NCBI RefSeq assembly: GCF_003986935.1
Contig: NZ_RJZE01000009.1
Location: 1 to 64,000, forward strand
DNA from: Paraburkholderia kururiensis JCM 10599 = LMG 19447
Lineage (GTDB): Bacteria > Pseudomonadota > Gammaproteobacteria > Burkholderiales > Burkholderiaceae
Direction of reading: 5' to 3'
DNA: 64,000 nt
Each line of letters starts with the position of its first letter. Positions within the stretch are counted from its first letter, which is position 1. The notes below the pieces were generated by a model. The model saw nothing but the letters and a program-made list of their open reading frames with translations. It did no database searches and was not told the origin of the DNA. A program made the translations under genes and the position numbers. Of the stretch, positions 55,803 through 63,241 are shown one piece after another.

Positions 55803-56582
55803 ATGAAAATCATCCGCTCTCTTCTGTTGATCGGACTCCTGCAGGCAGCCGCGGTCACCGCCGCGTTCGCCGCCGACGACCTCGCCCAGATCAAGTCGGC
55901 CGGCGCCATCAAGATCGGCACGGAAGGCACCTACGCGCCGTTCACGTTTCACGATGCTTCGGGCCAGTTGACCGGCTTCGACGTGGAGATTGGACGCGCC
56001 GTGGCGCAGAAGCTCGGCGTCAAGGCCGACTTCGTGGAAGGCAAGTGGGACGGCCTCATCGCGGGCCTCGATGCAAAGCGCTACGACGCCGTGATCAACG
56101 AAGTGTCCGTCACGCCGGCGCGCAAGGAGAAGTACGACTTCTCCGACCCGTACATCGCCTCGCACGCGGCTCTCATCGTGCGTGCCGACAACACCACGAT
56201 CAAGAGCTTCAAAGACCTGAAGGGCAAGAAGTCGGCCAACACGCTCACCAGCAACTTCGGCAAGATCGCCAAGGACAACGGCGCCGAAGTGGTGCCGGTG
56301 CAGGGCTTCAACGAATCGATCGACCTGCTCACCTCGGGCCGCGTGGACGCCACGGTGAACGACAGCCTCTCGTTCCTCGACTTCAAGAAGCACCGCCCGG
56401 ATGCGAAGGTGAAGATCGTCGCCATCGACGATTCGCCTGACAGCGACAAGTCCGCCATCCTGATCCGCAAGGGCAACCCCGAACTGCAGGCCGCACTGAA
56501 CAAGGCGCTCGCCGAGCTCAAGGCCGACGGCACCTACCAGAAGATTGCCGACAAGTACTTCGGCAAGGACGTTTCGAAGTAA
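55803..56582 (+). CDS. Polar amino acid ABC transporter substrate-binding protein
   Basis: 259 residues with signal peptide (cut near AFA|AD at 24). Family-3 binding protein: IKIGTEGTYAPFTFHDASGQLTGFDVEIG at about 36-64. Closest in type to cystine/glutamine binders (FliY/HisJ). Followed by permease and ATPase genes. Ligand not certain. Confidence 0.93.
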   Translation: MKIIRSLLLIGLLQAAAVTAAFAADDLAQIKSAGAIKIGTEGTYAPFTFHDASGQLTGFDVEIGRAVAQKLGVKADFVEGKWDGLIAGLDAKRYDAVINEVSVTPARKEKYDFSDPYIASHAALIVRADNTTIKSFKDLKGKKSANTLTSNFGKIAKDNGAEVVPVQGFNESIDLLTSGRVDATVNDSLSFLDFKKHRPDAKVKIVAIDDSPDSDKSAILIRKGNPELQAALNKALAELKADGTYQKIADKYFGKDVSK

Positions 56583-56602
56583 GCTCCCGACACTGAGCGC
56601 AT

Positions 56603-56633
56603 GACGGGCCGTGCCGCCAACGCACGGCCCGTC
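56603..56633 (+). other. Intercistronic stem-loop
   Basis: Arms GACGGGCCGTG (56603-56613) and CACGGCCCGTC (56623-56633), perfect 11-bp stem with a 9-nt loop, no T-run. Located between binding-protein and permease genes, where such stems protect the upstream mRNA and give more binding protein than permease. Confidence 0.75.
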
Positions 56634-56673
56634 TGCATTGGAGCAACGAACAAGAGAGGAGCGAATCCGCACC

Positions 56674-57348
56674 ATGCCCGCCACGCTGCACCTGATGGCA
56701 GACTCCCTGTGGCCCCTGCTCTACGCGGGGCTCGTCTTCACCGTTCCCCTCACGCTGATCTCGTTCGCACTGGGGCTCGCGCTTGCCTTCGTGGCGGCGC
56801 TCGTCCGGCTGTTCGGCCCGAAGTGGGCCGTGGCCGTGGTGCGCTTCTACGTGTGGCTCATTCGCGGCTCGCCGCTGCTCGTGCAGCTCTTCGTGATCTT
56901 CTACGGCCTGCCCAACGTGGGCATCGTGTTCGATCCGCTCACGGCGGCCATCATCGGTTTCACGCTCAACGTGGGCGCGTACAACTCCGAAGTGATTCGC
57001 GGCGTGATCGAGTCCATTCCGAAGGGCCAGTGGGAAGCCGCCTACTCCATGGGCATGACGCGCAGCCAGGCGCTGCGCCGCGTGATCCTGCCGCAGGCCA
57101 CGCGTGTGGCGCTGCCGCCGCTGTCGAACTCGTTCATCTCGCTCGTGAAGGACACGTCGCTTGCCGCCGTGCTGACGGTGCCGGAGATTTTCCAGGCCGC
57201 GCAGCGCATTGCGTCGGTCACGTACGAGCCGCTCGTGCTCTACACAGAAGCCGCGCTCATCTATCTCGTGTTCAGTTCCGTGCTTTCGTCGGCGCAGGTG
57301 CGCCTTGAACGGCGCTTCGGTCAACATGCAGTGTTTCAGGGTCAGTGA
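56674..57348 (+). CDS. Polar amino acid ABC transporter permease
   Basis: 224 residues, HisM/YecS type, about five spans; EAA loop AAYSMGMTRSQALRRVILPQA near 125. GAGAGGAG upstream. The 3' end overlaps the ATPase start by one base. Confidence 0.94.
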   Translation: MPATLHLMADSLWPLLYAGLVFTVPLTLISFALGLALAFVAALVRLFGPKWAVAVVRFYVWLIRGSPLLVQLFVIFYGLPNVGIVFDPLTAAIIGFTLNVGAYNSEVIRGVIESIPKGQWEAAYSMGMTRSQALRRVILPQATRVALPPLSNSFISLVKDTSLAAVLTVPEIFQAAQRIASVTYEPLVLYTEAALIYLVFSSVLSSAQVRLERRFGQHAVFQGQ

Positions 57349-58115
57349 TGATCAGGCTCGAGAAAATCGAAAAGTATTTCGGCGACCACCAGGTGTTGAA
57401 GCCCGTGGACCTCACGCTCGAACAGGGCACGGTGACGGCACTCATCGGACCGTCGGGCAGCGGCAAGAGCACGCTGCTGCGCTGCGTGAACCTGCTCGAA
57501 ATTCCGGACGCGGGCACGCTCGAAGCCGGCGACGAACGCATCACCTTCACGCGCGGCGGCAAGCCCGCGCGTGAAGCCGTGCTGCGCGTGCGCCGGCGCA
57601 CCGGCATGGTGTTCCAGAACTTCCAGCTGTTCCCGCATCTGCGCGTGATCGAGAACGTGATGGAAGGCCTTATCACCGTGCAGAAATGGGACCGCGAGCG
57701 CGCGCGACAGCGCGCGCTGGACCTGCTCGCGAAGGTCGGGATCGATCACAAGGCGGATGCCTGGCCCATGACGCTCTCGGGCGGGCAGCAACAGCGCGTG
57801 GCGATTGCGCGGGCACTGGCGCCCTCGCCCGACGTGCTGCTCTGCGACGAGCCCACGTCGGCGCTCGACCCGGGCCTCGCGGCTGAAGTGGTGGACGTGC
57901 TGCGGCAACTCGCGCGCGAAGGCATGACCATGCTGATCGCGACGCACGACCTGCGGCTTGCGGCGTCGATCGCGCGCAGCGTGGTGTTCCTGCAAGGCGG
58001 CGTGGTGGTGGAAGCGGGCGCCGCGCGCGACGTCTTCACGCGGCCGCGCGAGGCCGAGACGGCACGTTTCGTCTCGACGCTCACGCAGGGGTTGCCGGAG
58101 GAATGGGCGGACTGA
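57348..58115 (+). CDS. Polar amino acid ABC transporter ATPase
   Basis: 255 residues: GPSGSGKST, signature LSGGQQQRVAIARAL, DVLLCDEPTSALDP. GlnQ/TcyC type. ATG 57348 is chosen (TGATG overlap); GTG 57345 would add one residue. Confidence 0.95.
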   Translation: MIRLEKIEKYFGDHQVLKPVDLTLEQGTVTALIGPSGSGKSTLLRCVNLLEIPDAGTLEAGDERITFTRGGKPAREAVLRVRRRTGMVFQNFQLFPHLRVIENVMEGLITVQKWDRERARQRALDLLAKVGIDHKADAWPMTLSGGQQQRVAIARALAPSPDVLLCDEPTSALDPGLAAEVVDVLRQLAREGMTMLIATHDLRLAASIARSVVFLQGGVVVEAGAARDVFTRPREAETARFVSTLTQGLPEEWAD

Positions 58116-58301
58116 GTGCGGATAGAGCGGACTGAGGGCCAACCGAAGCGCCTCTGCCAGCGGCGAAGAGTTGGAGTACGGCCCGGCCGCAAACAACCGC
58201 GCAAGCGGCCCTCGTGGGCTCCGCAGACGCCAGGCGCGCCGGCCTCTTGCCCGATAACGCGTTCGCGCAACGCGCCGCGCCTCTAACTCTCCACGTGCCG
58301 C

Positions 58302-59777
58302 CTACAGATTGCGCCGCAAATCCGCCGGCGGCACCTTCATCTGCCGGCGGTACTTGGTGACGGTCCGCCGCGCCACCATCACGCCCTGATCGGCCAGCAT
58401 CTTCGCGAGCGCCACATCCGACAGCGGCTCGCGCGCGTTTTCCGCCTCGATCATTTCCTTGAGCAGCGCCCGCACGGCGGCCGCCGAACACCGGCCGCCG
58501 CTCTCCGTTTCGAGTTCGCGCGGGAAGAAGTGCTTGAACTCGAAGATGCCGCGCGGCGTGGCCATGTACTTGTTGCCCGTAGCGCGCGAAATGGTGGATT
58601 CGTGCAGACCCAGTTCCTCGGCAATGTCGCGCAGCACGAGCGGCTTGAGCGCGATTTCGCCGTACTGAAAGAACGCGCGCTGGTGCTGCACGATGCACTC
58701 GCCCACGCGCAGGATGGTTTCGAAACGCTTCTGCGCGTTGCGGATCAGCCAGCGCGCTTCCTGCAACTGCTGCGCGAGCGGCGAATGGCTCGACCCGGCC
58801 GACTGCGCGAACAACTCCGCATAGAGCCGATGGATGCGCGCACGCGGCAGCACCGCGGGGTTGATCGTCACGACCCACTTGTTGCGCACGGGGCGCACGA
58901 TCACGTCGGGCACCACGTAGCTGTCTTCGGCGCGGCCGTAGTGATTGCCGGGCTTGGGGTCGAGCTTGCGCACGAGTGCGCAGGCCACGCGCAGCGCGTC
59001 GGCATCGCAGCCCAGTTGCTTTTGCAGTTCCGCCTGTTCGCGACGTGCGAGCCGTTCGAGATGGTGAGCCGCGATCTCGCGTGCGATATTGCGGCCCGGC
59101 GTCGTGGCCGGCATGGCATCGAGCTGCAGCGTGAGGCATTCGGAGAGCGAGCGCGCGCCGATGCCCGGCCGGTCCAGCGACTGCACGAGCCGCAACGCGA
59201 TCACGAGTTCGGTTTCGGTGAGCGGCGGCGCGAAGTCCGCCACTGCCGCGAGTTCGTCCAGGTCCTGGCGTAGATAACCATCGTCGTCGAGGGCTTCGAT
59301 GATGATGCGGGCCGCTTCGCGGTCGCGCGGACCCAGCGGATAGAGACGCAGTGCCTCGTGCAACTGCTCGCGCAGCGTGGGCTGCATGCGAACCCAGTCC
59401 GCGGGATCGGAGCCCTGGCCGTCGTCGTCCTGGTTGCTGCGGCGCAGGCCCATGCGCTCGGGCGCGTCGGCCATATAACCGCCAGCCGGTTCGTCCTGCA
59501 GGGTGCGCTCGGCGCCCGACTCTTCGGCGACGCCCGGCATGTCGGTGGAAGCCGGCAGCTCGGCGGGCGCCGCGAGCCCGTCCTCGCGGGCGGGGGGCGG
59601 CGTGTCGCCGTCTTCGCCTGGCGCGGGCGTGTATTCGAGAAACGGATTGGTGTCGAGCGCGTTGCGCAGCTCCTGCTGGAACTCGAGCGACGACAGCTGC
59701 AACAGCCGTACGGATTGCTGCAGCCGGGGCGTGAGGGCGAGGTGTTGTCTTGTACGTAGCTCAATTGAAGGCGGCAT
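58302..59777 (-). CDS. rpoN: RNA polymerase sigma-54 factor, probably a second copy
   Basis: 491 residues. Gln/Leu-rich region I (LTPRLQQSVRLLQLSSLEFQQEL), acidic region II, core-binding part, HTH, and RpoN box ARRTVTKYR at 469-477. All parts are intact, so it should be active with an enhancer-binding protein; none is encoded in the window. The housekeeping rpoN of these bacteria sits in a different neighbourhood (lptB, hpf, ptsN), so this is likely a paralogue. AGGA lies 5 nt before ATG 59777. A sigma-54-like promoter precedes it. Confidence 0.94.
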   Translation of the reverse strand: MPPSIELRTRQHLALTPRLQQSVRLLQLSSLEFQQELRNALDTNPFLEYTPAPGEDGDTPPPAREDGLAAPAELPASTDMPGVAEESGAERTLQDEPAGGYMADAPERMGLRRSNQDDDGQGSDPADWVRMQPTLREQLHEALRLYPLGPRDREAARIIIEALDDDGYLRQDLDELAAVADFAPPLTETELVIALRLVQSLDRPGIGARSLSECLTLQLDAMPATTPGRNIAREIAAHHLERLARREQAELQKQLGCDADALRVACALVRKLDPKPGNHYGRAEDSYVVPDVIVRPVRNKWVVTINPAVLPRARIHRLYAELFAQSAGSSHSPLAQQLQEARWLIRNAQKRFETILRVGECIVQHQRAFFQYGEIALKPLVLRDIAEELGLHESTISRATGNKYMATPRGIFEFKHFFPRELETESGGRCSAAAVRALLKEMIEAENAREPLSDVALAKMLADQGVMVARRTVTKYRRQMKVPPADLRRNL

Positions 59778-59818
59778 GGCAGTCCTGAGTGAGTCATATC
59801 GATGACAGGCCTCTTTAA

Positions 59819-59834
59819 AGCAACTGCTATACCA
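59819..59834 (-). promoter_or_regulatory. Sigma-54-type -24/-12 element in front of rpoN
   Basis: Reads TGGTATAGCAGTTGCT on the minus strand: GG and GC exactly 10 nt apart, 9 of 12 consensus positions (TGGCACG-N4-TTGCW). Predicted start near 59808, 31 nt before the rpoN start. Confidence 0.5.
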
Positions 59835-60052
59835 GTGCAGGCAACGCATTGTTCCGTAAAGCGTTGGCGCGCGCGCGACGGCTGCTAACGTGTGTGCGGC
59901 ATCGCGCTTTTTACAAACGTCTGGCAAGAAGCGTGCGCCGGTGTGCGGGACGCCGCATCGCGCAGCGCGCCACGGGCGGAAAACGCCAAAGGCACGGGCC
60001 GCGCGGCGTTGCGCCGGTAAGGCTTGCTGCGGGCGCATGACATGCCGCGGAG

Positions 60053-60068
60053 CGGCACGCGGCTTGCG
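60053..60068 (+). promoter_or_regulatory. Sigma-54-type -24/-12 element for the BON gene
   Basis: CGGCACGCGGCTTGCG: GG (60054-60055) and GC (60066-60067) 10 nt apart, 10 of 12 consensus positions. Start near 60079, 32 nt before ATG 60111. Confidence 0.6.
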
Positions 60069-60110
60069 GTAAAGGTGACTGCCAGTTCAGCACTCCGGGA
60101 GGAACGCACA

Positions 60111-60455
60111 ATGAAAATCTCTCCAATGATTCAGTCCGTCAGCGTGATCGCCTGTACCGCCTGCGCCCTCTTCGCGCTCGACGTGAGCGCGCAGGAAAGC
60201 TCGGCACCGCCCGCAGGTTCCGAAACGATGGGTCAGCGGCTCGACGACGCCACCATCACGACGAAGGTGAAGGCCAGCCTGCTCAGCAAGAACGTGAAGT
60301 CTTCGCACATCCACGTGAAGACGCGCGACGGCGTGGTGTGGCTCACAGGCAGCGTGCCTACCTCGGGCGACCGGACGGCTGCGTCCGAAGTCACACAGGG
60401 ACTCTCGGGGGTGAAGGTGGTGAAAAACGAACTGAAGGTGTCGGCGTCGGATTGA
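60111..60455 (+). CDS. Exported single-BON-domain protein (OsmY-like)
   Basis: 114 residues; signal peptide to about 26 (DVSAQE) and one BON domain (about 42-112; DDATITTKVKASLL, VVWLTGSVPT). Periplasmic, envelope stress type. GGGAGG precedes the ATG. Divergent from rpoN with a sigma-54-like promoter. Confidence 0.92.
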   Translation: MKISPMIQSVSVIACTACALFALDVSAQESSAPPAGSETMGQRLDDATITTKVKASLLSKNVKSSHIHVKTRDGVVWLTGSVPTSGDRTAASEVTQGLSGVKVVKNELKVSASD

Positions 60456-60540
60456 TGACGGACGGCGGCACGGGTCGTGGGCTCGATGCCGCTACGTTGC
60501 TATGCCGCTGCTCTGCCGCTATCGCCGCCATGCCGATGTC

Positions 60541-60584
60541 GCCGACACGCCGCTGCCGCCGACACGCCGCTGCCGCCGATGCGG
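60541..60584 (+). repeat. 17-bp tandem repeat
   Basis: Unit gccgacacgccgctgcc, two exact copies and a partial third, in the gap between the BON and PA2169 genes. Confidence 0.8.
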
Positions 60585-60640
60585 GAAGCTCCACGCGCCG
60601 GGTTCCGTGCGGCGAACCGCAGGCTGCCGGTTCGGCTCCG

Positions 60641-61081
60641 CTAGCTTAACGCCTCATCGCGCAGCGCCCGGATGCGCTCGTGCGTGCGTATCAACACGTC
60701 GTAGTGACGTTTGACGATGGGTCGCACGTCGTCGGGCAGGTTGGCCGCGAGCGCGGCCTCGTAACGCTCTTTCGCGACGTCCTCGGCTTTCTCGCATTCG
60801 GCGAGGATGCCGCGGTCCGTGCGCCCCCGAATGGAAAGCCGCACGTCGACCCAGCCGCGATGCAACGTGCCGACGAGCGACCCGCCCGTGCCCGGCTTGC
60901 CGCCCATGCCCTGAATGGCATCCTGGAGTTCGCGCGCGCCGCGTGCGCAGAGGTCGGCGCGGTCGAGAAACAGGGCCTTGAGTTCGGCGCTCTGCGCGTC
61001 TTCGGCGGCCTTGCGAAAACCGCGGTCGCCGTCTTTCGACGTTTCGACGAGATCGTTGAGCACTGCCATGACGTCAGCCAT
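60641..61081 (-). CDS. PA2169-family four-helix-bundle protein (DUF2383)
   Basis: 146 residues, all helical: LNDLVETSKDGDRGFRKAAEDAQSAELKALF and later EDVAKERYEAAL as in DUF2383/PA2169. Ferritin-like in fold; function unknown, stress-linked. AAGGAGG precedes the ATG. Confidence 0.9.
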   Translation of the reverse strand: MADVMAVLNDLVETSKDGDRGFRKAAEDAQSAELKALFLDRADLCARGARELQDAIQGMGGKPGTGGSLVGTLHRGWVDVRLSIRGRTDRGILAECEKAEDVAKERYEAALAANLPDDVRPIVKRHYDVLIRTHERIRALRDEALS

Positions 61082-61226
61082 GTGAACGCCTCCTTGCGAG
61101 AATGGGCAACGCGCGCCGCCCTTCTCCGATCACCCGAACGCGCCGGCATGGGGCGCACGTGGAGCACGCCCGACGTCCGACTTTGAATGCGCTTTGAACC
61201 TGCTTTGGATCTGCTTTGACCCTGCC

Positions 61227-61802
61227 TCAAACGCGCGAGTCTTGCGCCGTCTGCATGGTTTGCGGCGCGTGCGTGGGATCGAAATCGACCCAGCGGCGCT
61301 GCTGCCAGCGGCCGTTTGCACGTTCGATCTCTTCGGCGCCGCCTTCGCGCAAGAGGCGCGCAGCCTCCTGCTGGTTCTCCGCGGTGACGTGCACGGCGAG
61401 CAGCACGCCGGAAGGATGCGAGCCGCCGTGCACGGTCTCGCGTCGTTTGCCACCGCCGCTCGTGTGCGACATCGCGCCCGCAAGCGAGCCGACATAGGCG
61501 CCCACCCCCGCGGCGGCGATCCAGATGATCACGGGCGCGGCGAACAGGCTGAAAATGGCCACGCCTACCGCGGCCCCGATCACGGACCCGATGACGACGC
61601 CCTTGCCCGCGCCCTTCGAGCTTTGCGCGGCCTGCGGGTCGGCGTACTCGTCGCCGCCCACGGGAAAGCGCGCGTGCTGCCCGCCCGGGTTCACGTAAAA
61701 GAGCGACACGTCTTCTTCGATGAAGCCGTGGTCGAAAAGCCGCTGGGCGGCAGCCTCGGCGGCGGGAAAGGTGGTGAAACGGCCGGCGACGATCAGTGAC
61801 AT
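61227..61802 (-). CDS. Glycine-zipper membrane protein
   Basis: 191 residues. N-terminal ferredoxin-like part (MSLIVAGRFTTFPAAEAAAQRLFDHGF), a Gly/Ala/Val hydrophobic hairpin (GVVIGSVIGAAVGV...VGAYVGSLAGAM) and a polar C-terminus. Similar to DUF1269-like stress proteins. AAGGGGG upstream. Function unknown. Confidence 0.82.
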   Translation of the reverse strand: MSLIVAGRFTTFPAAEAAAQRLFDHGFIEEDVSLFYVNPGGQHARFPVGGDEYADPQAAQSSKGAGKGVVIGSVIGAAVGVAIFSLFAAPVIIWIAAAGVGAYVGSLAGAMSHTSGGGKRRETVHGGSHPSGVLLAVHVTAENQQEAARLLREGGAEEIERANGRWQQRRWVDFDPTHAPQTMQTAQDSRV

Positions 61803-61822
61803 GGCGTCCCCCTTTTGCGCTT

Positions 61823-61975
61823 GAGCCTGCATTGAGCCTGCATTGAGACGTGCATTAAAGATCTGCATTGAGGCGTGCGTTCAAGGCGTGCATTAAGGCC
61901 TGCATTCAAGGCCCGCATTAAGGCCTGCATCCGGGCCCGCATTCGAGCGGGCATCGCAGTCCGCATCGTGAATCG
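61823..61975 (+). repeat. Degenerate 11-12-bp tandem repeats, about 13 copies
   Basis: Units of the type gcctgcattga / aggcctgcatta. It fills most of the gap upstream of the glycine-zipper gene, the longest such array in the window. Confidence 0.85.
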
Positions 61976-62049
61976 CATGCAGAGATTTACAGCATATGCA
62001 ATGCCCGGCCGCGCCCCACCCCGTTGTTACCCGCACCGCTAGCACGCAC

Positions 62050-62328
62050 TCAGTTCCGGTCGATGCGAAAGAGCCCGCTGTGCAGTGCAGCGCCCCCGCC
62101 GCCGCTCTGTTCGAGCGCGTCGCAGCAGACGCGATGAATCGATTCGCGGCCGCGCTGGAACGCGCCCACCAACTCGGCTTCCAGCACGGAGCGCGCGCCG
62201 AAATGGTCTTCGAGCGCCTCGGCCGTCACCGAGCAGACCACCGGCTCGCCGTCCACTTCGGCCACGAACCGCAGCGCCAGGGCGGAACCGTCGAAGACCG
62301 GTGCTTCATCGGGAAAACGGATGTTCAT
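62050..62328 (-). CDS. DUF1488 protein, second copy
   Basis: 92 residues; MNIRFPDEAPVFDGSALALRFVAEVDG and VTAEALEDHFGA match the copy at 46852. GGAG lies 9 nt before ATG 62328. Function unknown. Placed in the sigma-54 region, unlike its FNR-linked paralogue. Confidence 0.88.
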   Translation of the reverse strand: MNIRFPDEAPVFDGSALALRFVAEVDGEPVVCSVTAEALEDHFGARSVLEAELVGAFQRGRESIHRVCCDALEQSGGGGAALHSGLFRIDRN

Positions 62329-62406
62329 CTCGGGCATCTCCGCACGAAGGGGCCGGGTCGGCAATGCACCCGGCGAATGCGCTCATTGAAGACTCACGCT
62401 GAAGAC

Positions 62407-62961
62407 TCACGCACGCTGATGCTGCTGCGAGAGCCGGGCGATCAGCGCCTTGTTGAACGCAGGCAGGTCGTCGGGCTTGCGGCTCGTGATGAAGTTGCCG
62501 TCTTCCACGACTTCCTTGTCCACCCACGTGGCGCCCGCGTTGCGGATGTCGTCCTGCAGCGAAGGCCAGCTCGTCATGGTGTGGTCCTTCACGATGCCGG
62601 CCGACACGGGCAGCCATCCGCCGTGGCAGATCACGGCGACGGGCTTCTTCGCGGCGTCCACGGCTTTCACGAAGGCCTGCGCCTGCGGTATCAGCCGGAT
62701 CGCATCGCCATTCACCACGCCGCCGGGCAGCACCACGGCGTCGTACTCGTCGGGCTTCGCATTGTCGAAGGTCTTGTCGACGGCGACGCTATCGCCCTTG
62801 TCGACGTGCTTGAACCCCTGGATCTTGCCGGCCTTCGCGGAGATCACGTGCACCGTTGCGCCCGCGCCTGCCAGCGCGCGCTGCGGCTCGACCAGTTCTG
62901 TCTGCTCGAAACCGTCCATGGCCAGCACGGCCACCTTGCAACCTTGAAGTGTGTCGGACAT
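62407..62961 (-). CDS. DJ-1/PfpI-family protein
   Basis: 184 residues; VAVLAMDGFEQTELVEP start and nucleophile elbow AVICHGGWL with Cys at about 112. Closest to PfpI/YhbO stress proteins (peptidase or glyoxalase/deglycase activity reported in the family). GAGGAG precedes the ATG. A sigma-54-like element lies upstream. Divergent from sodB. Confidence 0.93.
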   Translation of the reverse strand: MSDTLQGCKVAVLAMDGFEQTELVEPQRALAGAGATVHVISAKAGKIQGFKHVDKGDSVAVDKTFDNAKPDEYDAVVLPGGVVNGDAIRLIPQAQAFVKAVDAAKKPVAVICHGGWLPVSAGIVKDHTMTSWPSLQDDIRNAGATWVDKEVVEDGNFITSRKPDDLPAFNKALIARLSQQHQRA

Positions 62962-63038
62962 CAGTCGAACTCCTCAAAGAGTGGGAATACAGATAGAAGC
63001 AGCTTGAAGCGGCACCGCACGCGCAACGCCTCTGCAGC

Positions 63039-63054
63039 GCATGCAGCCTGCCAC
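63039..63054 (-). promoter_or_regulatory. Possible sigma-54-type element for the PfpI gene
   Basis: Minus strand TGGCAGGCTGCATGC (from 63053): GG and GC 10 nt apart, 9 of 12 consensus positions but -12 is ATGC. Predicted start near 63027, 66 nt before the start codon. Confidence 0.35.
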
Positions 63055-63241
63055 CGACGTTCAGCAAGGGGTATGCCCGCGGCGCGGCGGAACACGCGAG
63101 ACCTGGCGCTTATTCCATCGGGCGCGCGAAATATTCCCGAAAAATCGGCAGCGCACAATGGAACAACCCGAGGGAGTCAGCTGTTTTCGGGTGGCGATCC
63201 CTATTCGCTCAACCGCCGCTCCACTCCCATTCGAGGTTTCC

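Larger units (their letters stand above)
59778..60110. other. Divergent region between rpoN and BON gene
   Basis: 333 bp with two sigma-54-type elements facing outward (59819-59834 minus, 60053-60068 plus). No gene seen. The middle could hold enhancer sites but I see no clear dyad. Confidence 0.55.

Noticed and set aside
61213..61226. Weak -24/-12-like element on the minus strand
   Set aside because: Only 8 of 12 matches and 120 nt from the PA2169 start.
61823..61975. CRISPR array
   Set aside because: Units are contiguous 11-12-bp repeats without spacers; no cas genes nearby.
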